Assembly (NCBI GenBank): GCA_035041965.1
Contig: JAPYMA010000682.1
Location: forward strand, 62,001-126,000
Length of the DNA stretch: 64,000 nt
Direction: 5' to 3'
DNA from: Anisakis pegreffii
Lineage: Eukaryota > Nematoda > Chromadorea > Rhabditida > Anisakidae
In this document: positions 54,001 to 64,000 of the stretch, piece after piece
How positions within the stretch are numbered: the stretch's first letter is position 1
Layout: every line of letters starts with the position of its first letter
The notes under the pieces: model-generated
The model's database searches: none
Told to the model about the DNA's origin: nothing
What the model saw: only the letters and a program-made list of their open reading frames with translations
Made by a program: the position numbers and the translations under genes

Positions 54001-56299
54001 GATAGATTTATGCATATTCATGGCGGTTTACAAAATGAATAAGCAATATTCATTTCATTAGAATTTTATTTGGAAGATTGATTTTGAAGAATTATTATGG
54101 AATTTGTTGCAAGACTGAATTTTTTGAAGTGATTATGAAGAGCTGATAAAAAGCTCATTGTCAGGTTCATCTAGGTTTGGTCCTATCAAATATCGGATGT
54201 ATTGATAGTGGGAACAGTAATAGTAACGAAGAAAATACCCTTGATGCATTGAAAGTGATATTTGTAGTTGTCTTGTTATTGTTGTTGTTGCACATCGCTT
54301 CATTGTAATTAATTTTTCATTCATATTATACGACTCTAATCCTGATAGAAGATGATGCAAATAGATATTTATTATTCGAAGACGTTTGTATATTGTGGTC
54401 AGAGTGTGTGATGGGAGGTTTTTTGCGTGACGTTTTTTATGCACTTAATATCTTAATTCGTTTGATTTAATTTATGTATTCATTGAACATCGTTTTGTTT
54501 TAAATTGGCTTTGCTATCGTCTTTTTGTGAAAATTGTTCATTGTTTTGCTTCGAATCTGCATCAATATTCGGTTTGATCGTTGCAATTGTGTCGCGTTCT
54601 TGTGGAATATTTTTCCGCGTTCAATCTATTCTTTCTCAATTGGTCAACAATATGCGATTTTTGTTGTTGTGGTCTATAAGTTTGTAGACGTACTTGTTGA
54701 GGTTCGTCTTTAAAAATTGAACAGTTTTGGTTGAGACAAGATTGCTTGAAGTCATCCTGTTAGTTTCGTTTGAGAGCTGAAACACTTTGAGAATTGAATT
54801 TTAGAATTATGGTTTTCTCGTTCATTTTTAGTCGAATATTTCATAAATTTTCTTTGCATAGTTTAATCAGGACAGAACGAAATCGAAAACGGCAATCTTG
54901 AGTGCTTCATTATTTCTGATCGAATTATAAGGCCATCGAGTGAGCGGAGCCAGTTTCTTAGTTTACGTTCATTGAAAAAATTTTCATTTCAAAACGTGTT
55001 TTGACTATGAAGCTCGAATCTTATATTGTTTGCTGTTGGTTACATTCAAGATTGTAATTCTATTTTCCGATAATTTTTAAGAATATTTATTCGCGCGTTT
55101 CTTCGTGATAATACTTAACTTTCAATGATCATATGTTCGGCTCACCAATATGAGAGATTCGTAATGCGGGACACCGTGAGATTGACGACAGGAACCGGAT
55201 TTGCGGTCAGAAGAAGGCAAATATTTCGGAGATATTCTCTTTTCTGGGAATATTTGCATTTGTTTGTATTAAATTGCATCAATTTTTCTAGTTGCTATAA
55301 TAGAGAAGTGTTCAATTTTTGTAATTTATCGTATTTGTACGTTAAACGTACGTATTATACATTTATACATAGAACAATTATTTATTTCCAATTGATTCTT
55401 CGTTTTCCTATTAATTGCATTGTTTTTGCGATTTTGTTTTTTTCATTTTGTTTCCAAATATTTTCCCTACTCGTTACGTTTGCTCATTGATATTTCAATA
55501 TATATTCAATTATCCGATTTGATTTATTATTATTATTTTTAAAATTTTATTTTGAAACGAAATTTTTCTCAAAAAATTGTTTTCTTCATCAGTGTGTAAT
55601 TTCTTCATCGTTTTCTTCTAAATCTCTGAATTCTCTTCTTTGATTTGGGTTTATTTTTTGGTTTGTTTTGTTTTGTTGCAAATTTAATATCGTCAAATTG
55701 AACGCAATCGTGATTGAATAAATAAATTTTCCAGAGCCCCTTATTTAGCGTTTAACTGTTTTTATCGGTGACAAGAACGGGTACCTTTGATAGCCCAGAT
55801 TGATTCTACTTGAATTGTAATTTTTGGTATATTTTGTTGAGATGATACCCCAGAATTTGAAGTTTGATATACTTGCTTCATATAATTTCTTCATCAGTTT
55901 GTAGTTGTTCAGCTTACACTTAAATGAATTTCCACATTTAATTAGTTCTCACCATTTTCATTTACAAGTGCAAAGCGGATGTATTTCTGCGTTGAATTTG
56001 ATTAATAGACAATTCTTAAAATATTATTGCATTTTGCTTTATTCAGTATGAGAATATATAAATGAACGTTGGGTTGTGCATGCGTTAGCTACTTAAATCA
56101 ACGGATTTCGTGTAGCAATATGAGAGTGGGTCGGTTTTTTTGAAATGATCAAATTGCAATGTGCTAAGCATCGTATTGTTTATTGAGCAATCATTCAAAC
56201 GAATTAAGCTGACAGCAGATAATGGTACTGGCGAGAAATGTTAACTTAAAACCTTCAACCAAGCCGAGCGATAACTTTTCTTAAGCATATTTCTTGCAG
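51007..56299. other. Long intergenic region between gen-1 and BCAS2-like genes
   Basis: About 5.3 kb, T-rich on the + strand. It contains a TTA-type microsatellite near 51745-51780 and a GTT run near 52877-52895. The 125-codon minus frame at 52577-52954 begins in the Asn run made by this repeat and has no recognisable domain. The 121-codon + frame at 55125-55490 lacks splice or domain support. An acceptor-like ATTTCTTGCAG ends at 56299, 72 nt before the BCAS2-like ATG. Confidence 0.5.
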
Positions 56300-56371
56300 C
56301 AGTCATCCTCGGCAGCTACCTCGTGTGATTCTTACCTTAATCTTATTTATTTGCCATTTATTTGGACGATC

Positions 56372-57448
56372 ATGACTGAAAGAAACGGTCAAACAAAGCT
56401 AGCGTTGCCGTCGAACGCTTCAGAAGGGACGGCCTTATCAGAGAATGAAGCGGATTCTGGTGTTTTGGTGGATGCGTTGCCATACTTGGATACCGATTAT
56501 ACGGAAGCCGACCGGCAAATGGCCCTGCAGATGGTTGAAAATGAATGTCGCACGTTCAGACCAACAAAAAACTATCTTCGTTTCTTGCCTGCACCGGACT
56601 TGGACGCTTTCTTGACGCCTTGCATGCTCAAGGAGAATGCAAGAATGGCCAAAAAACAGGTCATTCATTCAGCTGTTTCTCCGCTTTATCGAGGGAACTT
56701 AATCGTTGTTATCGAGCGGTTGGCATTTTGTGATGTCAACTATGAGATAAAATGAGATAAAACTTTAAATAAAACTTTAAATAAAATTTACGCATTTGAC
56801 TCGGAAATTTGATTGGTTCAAATGTATCGCAGTTCAGGAAATGCCGAAGTTGGATATGTCAAGATGTGAGCTGTCATGCCCGTCAACTACCGGTCGACAA
56901 GGCGATAAGACCTCATGGCGAAAGGTATTTGCTCGTTTCACAATAAGCAATTGGGTTGAACATATTCGGGTTGAGAGACTCAACTAACGCCTTACCGATA
57001 GTTGTTCGATTCCCGAAAAAGTGATGAAAGTAATTTAAGGCGATCTCTAATGCAGCAGCACAAAATGAACACCTCCGTTTGCGTAATCTGAATTTGCAAT
57101 TGATGGAAGAATACACACCCGAGACAATGCTTCGTTTCAATAAGAATCTTGAGTGTGTGCTGCACAATGGCGAGAAAGAGTTGCGGAAGGTTGGATCTTA
57201 TTTTATCAGTTACATGTAAGGTTGATATTTCAACAGATTGCCTGCAAATGAGTTTGCAGATGCGAGAAGATGTAATGAACATTCACGCACGTCGACGAGA
57301 TAATCAGATGGAAGCTGGTCGAAAGTTGAAGGAATTGGAGGGTAAATGGGTCGAATTGGTTACCAAAAACTATAAGATGGAATTGGCTTGTGGTGAGCTG
57401 GCGACTGATAATGAGATTCTAGCGAAGAAAGCGAAATTGTCTTCTTGA
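56372..57448 (+). CDS. bcas2: Pre-mRNA-splicing factor SPF27 / BCAS2
   Basis: Core subunit of the PRP19 (NineTeen) complex, nuclear, needed for spliceosome activation. Four exons in phase: 56372-56659, 56838-56924, 57040-57189, 57260-57448; 237 residues against 225 in human. After a ~30-residue variable N-terminus the family signature appears: VDALPYLDTDYTE, then FRPTKNYLRFLPAPDLDAF. The C-terminal half is helical coiled coil and contains AGRKLKELEGKWVELVTKNY, aligning without gaps to the human counterpart. Exon 3 uses the AATTTAAG acceptor at 57039 and exon 4 the GTTTGCAG acceptor at 57259, because other nearby AGs break the frame. The ATG at 56372 is preferred; an upstream in-frame ATG at 56294 would lie before the candidate SL site. 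No sign of degeneration. Confidence 0.93.
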
Positions 57449-60400
57449 AATGATTTTGGAAAATGATCTTCATTATATTCGTTGTTTTTTGTTTGTGCTG
57501 TGGTGACATTTTTACTTTGAACTGTACTCATTTTGATGGAATATAAACCGTTCACGTTCAATCTCGTGGTAAAACAACGAAGATGTTTATGAAAGTATTC
57601 GACTGAACGGCATGAAATTTCGATTCTTATTCAATTATTCAATGGGCAATCCAATATGACTCTGACATAAATTATGAATTAAAGATGGCAGTTGTTCGCA
57701 TTGAACGCACTTCTGTTTAACAAACGTAATTTTTGTTTAATCCCGTCCCACCTTTTTCGAGAACGAGTGTATTCATTGACTGGTAAAAGAAATTACTTGA
57801 TAATTCTTCCTGAATTCTCCCAATTCGTTTGTCCTCAACAACCGTTTCAATCAAATCCGAACAACCGTCCGATCACAATCATCTCTAATCATCTGCAAAG
57901 ATGTAATTTAAAATTGTGAAAATGTTTCCATCACTTACGATTAATAGCAAAAAACGTCCGTCAGCTTCAAAAACAACCTCGTGAACCCCTCAAAAACATT
58001 AAATTTGTGCACAATGAATGAATAATGAACAGTCAGTCAATGAGCACTGGCAAGCATGATAGAAATTGAATGATTTGGGAAGAATGAGTGGAAGAAGCGA
58101 CGATTGACAGAAGCGTAGTATAATGCAATGCAAGAGTCATCATCTGTAAATTACAATGCGAAATGCGTCGAAATTCATGTTTGCATTGCAAATCGCACAC
58201 ACAATACGTGTAATTTTTATTTGCATTTAATACACCTGCAATAGCAGATTATTATGGTATAATGTGGATGATGACGGTGTTGGATGGATGGATGTGTGGA
58301 TGGATGCACGATACATGCAGTATGCGAATTATGTAATCAGCAGCGCTCGTACAGTTTCGATTGGATCGTTGTGATCGTTATCGATTATTGATTCGAATCA
58401 GTCGTTGTTCCATTTTTGTTCAACAATACTGATCTGCGAATTAAAGTTTATTATTAACTGCCTGTAATAGTTGGTAATTTTTTGAATTATTCGCTGATTA
58501 TTGCAGCAATGGCTCACTGAAATCATGCCATGCGATTGATTATTAATGCGTTGGTGTAATTGCAATATCTGACAGGATATTGATAGCATCATTACTGTTG
58601 TTATTGGCTGTTAATAGCACCACTAATAAAATCAAAAATCGTTAAAATGTCACCTCCACTAAAATATCTTCTCATTTATCCTTTCACACCGCTAACCGTA
58701 GCAAAATGTTTCAACGTGGTGAGTGAATATTCATTTCGCAGTTCACATAAATTTACTCTTTTATCAAATTTTATTCCAAGGATATGACGAATCCAAATAT
58801 TCACTTTGATAACATTTGCAAGCATCGAAGTAATGCGAGCCTCGTCGTAGACTGACGATGATTAAAAATTCTGCTGCTTAAGTCAGTAATCAATTTGGAT
58901 TACATAAAATTTAGTCGAACAGTAGATGGAAGTAGTATGGTGATGACATCTCCATGAAGTTTTTTTGTTGAAAGCCTACTGGCTGATTGCTGGACGATTT
59001 TAGGGTGTAACAATTCTGATAGAGATCGAGATCAATAGACGTTATCCGTCGATGTTAAATGATCGAAATGGATTTACGATATGCATATGCGATCTAATCG
59101 CTTTATTCGTTACAATCGCATCGCTTTGGTTTACCGTGCAGAAGTTTTTCTTGAAAAAAGTGGTTTGTTCGTTTCTCGATTTTTCGTTCATTTACCAGTT
59201 TTAAGAGTTATTTCGAGGATAAATTCCTGACAAAATCTCACGTGAATGCATTGAAGCAGAAAATTCCAAATGGATAAAAGATTGTGTTGTGTTAAAGGGT
59301 AAGACAAATTCAACAATTTTTAATGACAAGTTCTAAACTATCAACATTTCCAATTTCCTCCGCAATCATTCATATGCTCCAAGGATATAGCAAGTATGAC
59401 GGTGCTTCCCAAGGAATGATTCTGATTTTGCGTTTAAGACGAATTGTCTTTTGTAGGATATAACTTTATCTGTTTGTGCAACAATCTTATACTCAATCTC
59501 CTCAATCAATATTCTACTGAGACACTCACAAATCGATCCATTCAAGGATCGATCGTCGATTTTCGTTAGTTTCATTTCCATTTTCTTACTATTTTTAATA
59601 ACAACAATACTAACAATAGTAATAGCGATATTAACATCAGTATTGCTATTGTGCTTATGAATAATACCATGACTGATCTTAATTATACATAGAGCTATCA
59701 ATGAAACACTCACGCACTTACCCCTGCATTTGAAAGTGATTGACCACATCGAAACCGACCAGGAGAATAGACTGAGAAATTGTTCGGCATTCTCCGAGAT
59801 ATCACTGATCACACCAATACTAATACGAATAATGTCTCATCTCATAGTTGATCTGCATTAATAATCAATCACAATTCCAGATAATTCACGTTTACCTGTT
59901 GATAAGTGCCGTATTTTCATCGATATGGGCACATAAACATTCATCAAATGTTGTCAGTAATCTATTAATCGCTCATTGGGGTGATGCCACGACGGATGAC
60001 GAAATTGAATCACTTTTATTTTATTTCTAAGTCAAATTCAATTGTAATAATAGAGCAAATTTTTTGTCTGACTCGACTTTTTGTTAAGATCCGTTCCACT
60101 GATCCGTTATTCAGGCTCAAATAAAGTTTTTTCCGAATGTAACCATCCGGTGACTTCATTCACTCGATGAACTGACGGTATAGTCAGTCACATTGTGGAC
60201 CTCTAAATCCTGTTTGTGCGATTTTTTTTCACAGAGACATATTTCGAAGAATAGATCATTCAATTGGTTCATCCTGTATTTGATTCTATCTCGGAAAATC
60301 TTAAATCGTTATGTACGATTTATTCATTTGAGTGTTGCTGTCACCTTACTATTGAATATGTAACTGTGATTCCGAACTTGTAAATATGTTCATGTGATAA

Positions 60401-61722
60401 TATTTATACTTTCTGATGTCTGTTGTTATACCTTTGCACCGAACTGAATCTGGAAGCATCCATCCATCCACTCAACTCGATTAATGACCATCAAATGAAA
60501 GGAATCTGAACAAATAAATGAAATGCAGTAAGGGGATTCGAATGATTAAATTTGAATATCAGCAGCACTATGGGCATCGACATTATTTACTGTTACGATA
60601 ATTGTCGGTTTTGTGGAGATATTTGTTTCTGAGATATTGCCACAAATGAGGAATTGTGGCGTGAGAATACCGATCTTCAGATGATACGTTTAATCGAGTG
60701 AATTACTAACATTATCATTGTAATTATTTCAGATTTTCAAGTTATGATAATCAACTGAAAATTGAAGTCGGATAAAATTGAGGTTACTGTAGTGTTTCGC
60801 CAGGATAGAAGAAGAAGTTGAGATATAATGAACGGAACTTGATATTGTTATCTTTTAGCATTGATAGAATGATTCTGAAGTAAATAGTCGAGCTGATTAC
60901 GGAACTATTTCCAAAACTTGCGAGTTTATGAAGAGCACCTAGATACGGATAAAAGCATGTTATCAAGTGGACCATCGCGATGTGTATATGTTCATGAAAT
61001 CGTTGTTGAACATTCAAATTGCTATAATTTTCGAAGAACATGTTCCGAACCATTCGAAATTCAGTCCTCAAACCCAGGTCAAATATCAGACCTCGAAATT
61101 CCCCACCTGTCAAACGATACCATTGGAGGATCTCGTTGTTGTACAATTCATCAAGTCTGAACTGAGCCAAACAGTTTGAAGTCTTCCTGGGGGTTAAACT
61201 TTAAAATTCTCACAGTTCTCCCGTGGGACTACAGTAGCACATGAAACATGCAAACCCTTCCGGTGAGATGACACTTTGAAATCGGGCAATCCGGAAGATT
61301 CTCCAAAAAACCTCACGGAACTCGACAACTCCGGAAAGGTTAGGGACAGGGAAAGTCGGAGGAAAAATTTGCAGCCAGCAACCCGGGAAATGCAGTCACC
61401 TCCACAAATATCAGGACGTGGTCTCCGGAATTCCCCGTTCCCACCAACGTACCAGTACACAGTGCTACGCATTAACCACTTGACCATTTGACAGAAATAG
61501 CCGTGCGATTTCCAACCACACATAAACATCACAATAAAATGGCACAACGTTATCCGTTTGGCGATATGCCGATGGCAGTGTATTTCTTAAGGATTTGATT
61601 GTTTCCGTACAATGTGCACATCCGTTTAATCCGACAACTGTTTAGTCGACGTGTATAAAATTGAATAATTGACGCAGGATTTGTATTTTTGAATAATTAT
61701 TGTTCGAACGAATTCATTCAAG
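57449..61722. other. Intergenic region between BCAS2-like and golgin-like genes
   Basis: About 4.3 kb. A GGAT-type run lies at about 58265-58305. A 148-codon minus frame (59366-59812) has no recognised domain. Open frames on both strands overlap at 60784-61179, just before the SINE-like element. No gene is called. AATAAA-like signals after the BCAS2-like stop are not evident. Confidence 0.45.
61190..61500 (-). mobile_element. Probable tRNA-derived SINE-like element
   Basis: A compact, distinctly GC-richer segment in AT-rich surroundings. Read on the minus strand, its 5' part has an A-box match (TGGTCAAGTGGTTAATGCG, about 61468-61486), as in tRNA-derived SINEs. A clean B box was not found, and the ends are approximate. 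The 117-codon minus frame across it is a by-product of composition. Confidence 0.45.
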
Positions 61723-63836
61723 ATGAGCGGATGGTTACGTAATCTGCAAGGTCAGCTCACCGAGCTTGCCTCTGAAGTGCTGAATGAAGCCACCGAGGAA
61801 ACGAGTGATCCCGAATCGGAACTTCAAGTAACCGTTATTGTGATTAATTTACTGGGCAATTTAGGAACCAGTCATACATTTCAAGCAAAATTCTGCTCGA
61901 TTCAGAATCTTTTTCAAGTCATTGATCTGAATCACTTTGGACATTGATCTGAATCACAGTCATTGATCTGAATCACTTTGAATGTAAAGGGTAAAAGCAT
62001 GATAAACGTTAACACTTACATGATACTGTCGGCCGAGATAGATACATTGTGAAGATGGCTTATATAAGTTGATTGGTTTGACAGCATTAGTAGATCGTTT
62101 GGATTTTTTTTGCGGTAATTGTCGATGGTGTTTTTGCCTTCATATGGCGATCATTTGAGGTGATCACAAAGAAATTAACGGAAGCAGAAAGCCAGTTGGC
62201 AAATGAGCAGAGAAAAGGTCAAGAACAAGTGAAGAAAATAAACGATTTGGAGGAGCAGTTATTCGCGAAAAACGTCGAAATTGATGCAGTCACAACAAAA
62301 TACAATCACATAATCGAGAATCGTGACTCACAAATCCGCTCTCTGCAGGTTTTCATTTTTGATTGATGTTTCGAAATTGACACAGCAAGAATTCACCCAC
62401 AGAGACTCATAATTCATCTTATTCGTGTACAAATAGTCCTTCTGAATTTTATTGTGAGCACTTAAATTTTTGCACACTCTTTTCGCATCAGCAGTTAATC
62501 TTTATATGATTTCAAAATTGTCTTCGTTTCATATCTTCTCGAATATTTGCAATCTGCAAAAAGCTTCAAATTCGTTCTTGGTCTAATTTTTGAATGAATA
62601 TTCAATTCGAATGAGTATTTGTTCATTTAATAGATGCGAATATGAAGTAAAGATGCATGTGAAAACAAATGTCATCGACGGATTATTTGAACTGGTGATA
62701 TTTTGATCCGAGGCACGAGAAGTGAATATGACCTTCTGAGAGAGGAGTAAATTTGAGGTTGATATAGAACGATTACGACACTCAAACGACTCGAGTGTGG
62801 TGCTGTTAGATGAGGATGATGAAGATGGCTTATTGACGGATTCCAATAAGAGAACCGAACGTTTGAAAGATCAAATCGAAGAGCTCAGGAAAGAGGTAGC
62901 GCACTGGAAGAGAATCGTTAATGAATCACTGAATGCCGATCACTCTAAACGGGTATTTGTATTCATTTGGTCGAATGATTTATGCTTTCATTGACAATAT
63001 TTACTGCAAACGGCATTCGCAGAAAACTTTTGCATGCAACTTCAATCGAATTTTGTAAGCAGATGTCAAACATTCGAGATACTAATCATCGTGATGGAAT
63101 GCATTCTCATAAGCATTTTATTTGGCATTTAGATAGCTGAATTGGAATGTAAATTGGGTGAACAGAAGAGCAAATCAGAAGCTGAGATGGCCGCACTCGT
63201 GCTGGCGCATAACGAGAACATTGCACATTTACGAAGTGAATATGAATCGAAATTCAGTCAAGTCAGTCATCAGGTACTGTAGTCATTATTCATATTGATA
63301 TTTAATAGCCATCTAAGTGATTGCTTCTTAGTATAAAATATTTACTGTAAATTCAATATCATTTTTATGTTATTTCCAATTGTATTTGTTACGAATGAAC
63401 TCCTTGAATTGACCTTCGCATTTCGACTGAAATCATTTGCTTCGTATTTTTCACTTTTCATGATTCCCATTCATTCGTTATTATCACTGAAATTATCAGC
63501 ATTCTATGAAGAATTACCCCTTCTCGAAATCCTCGTTTCACACCCCTTAGGGATGTCTCTGAATCCAATATGGATAGTTGAACTTCGTATTTAGACATTA
63601 GAATTTTCATCACTTATTAGGCTGTGATTCCTCAAGCATATCGCACTGACGTGTTAAAGATGTGAAGGCTTAATCAGTCGTATATGTTTTTTGAAATGCA
63701 GTAATGCCTTATTGAAATGTAGTACGTTCAGTTGAAAGCATCTCAAACGCACGCTCAACAAACACTCAATCCTACTGCCCAACAGTCAAAAACACCAGAA
63801 TCAGACGATTGGCAAAATGTTCGTCTGATAATTTAA
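61723..63836 (+). CDS. Coiled-coil protein with GMAP-210/TRIP11-like N-terminus
   Basis: Likely Golgi-associated coiled-coil protein. Exons in phase: 61723-61827, 62160-62348, 62758-62952, 63133-63273, 63723-63836; 247 residues to a TAA. The N-terminus (MSGWLRNLQGQLTELASEV, then NEATEETSDPESELQ) resembles the short membrane-curvature-sensing start of GMAP-210 (human MSSWLGGL, later GTEEVE) and of nematode SQL-1. Exons 2-4 are almost entirely coiled coil (LTEAESQLANEQRKGQEQ; RLKDQIEELRKEVAHWKR). GMAP-210 proteins exceed 1000 residues, so 247 is very short. Either this is a short relative, or the last exon (ending DDWQNVRLII) is an alternative end and the main transcript splices on beyond the window edge. 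The start ATG sits directly after an ATTCATTCAAG acceptor-like site. Orthology is a fair guess, not proven. Confidence 0.72.
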
Positions 63837-64000
63837 CTGATTGTATTTAGTTAGTTAAACTGATTGCAATTAAATGAATTCATTGAAGACGAATATAATA
63901 TTCAGCTTATAATCGTTGTATTAATCGCGAATTCTTTTTAACTTTCTGATCTTTCATAGTACATCTGTTTGACGGAGTTTCATTGATTTGATCATCGAAA
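63837..64000. other. 3' flank or intron of the golgin-like gene, window end
   Basis: AT-rich, with no further coding segment visible before the window ends. Confidence 0.4.

Noticed and set aside
59366..59812. 148-codon minus frame
   Set aside because: Longest unexplained frame in the window, partly hydrophobic, but with no transmembrane pattern of a known family and no flanking exons that extend it.

Overview
The window looks like nuclear DNA of a nematode. It is AT-rich, and its genes are split into short exons (about 50-260 nt, plus a few long ones) by small GT-AG introns. The gene families point the same way: a serpentine chemoreceptor of the srv/srg superfamily, an astacin with a C-terminal ShKT domain, and a GEN-1 nuclease that reads like the nematode form. 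Most start codons lie within about 0-75 nt of a good 3' splice-site sequence, as expected for spliced-leader trans-splicing. I cannot name the species.

Layout. 1-3666: no gene I can support. 3667-6960 (+): astacin metalloprotease ending in a ShKT domain; the signal-peptide exon was not found. 6961-11206: intergenic, with microsatellites. 11241-17970 (+): a 21-exon UBE3A/E6AP-type HECT ubiquitin ligase with an AZUL zinc finger. 20262-24288 (+): a 9-exon SMYD3-like SET/MYND protein, convergent with 24991-27941 (-), a 7-exon, 349-residue seven-transmembrane receptor. 29997-31187: three tandem copies of a ~403-bp repeat that is itself a dimer of ~202-bp halves. 33543-34406: a fold-back element with near-identical arms, each holding a tRNA-like segment. 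35335-41919 (+): a 10-exon secreted EF-hand protein with a very long hydrophilic tail. 43413-43481: a hAT-like transposon end. 45322-51006 (+): a 10-exon GEN-1 Holliday-junction resolvase with a canonical PCNA-binding (PIP) box and a SUMO-interaction-like tail motif. 56372-57448 (+): a 4-exon BCAS2/SPF27 splicing factor. 61190-61500 (-): a probable tRNA-derived SINE. 61723-63836 (+): a 5-exon coiled-coil protein with a GMAP-210-like N-terminus.

The genes do not form an operon or one pathway. Spacing is kilobases, and the products are unrelated: extracellular proteolysis, ubiquitination, lysine methylation, chemosensation, calcium binding, DNA repair, splicing and Golgi structure. For the genes with full exon lists I placed junctions by hand, and reading-frame phase is consistent across every listed junction. 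Alternative splice sites remain possible where noted. The most interesting points are the PIP box in GEN-1, a stop-free 135-nt intron next to the catalytic cysteine codon of the HECT ligase, the divergent SET motif of the SMYD protein, the 403-bp higher-order repeat, and the fold-back element carrying tRNA-like promoters.
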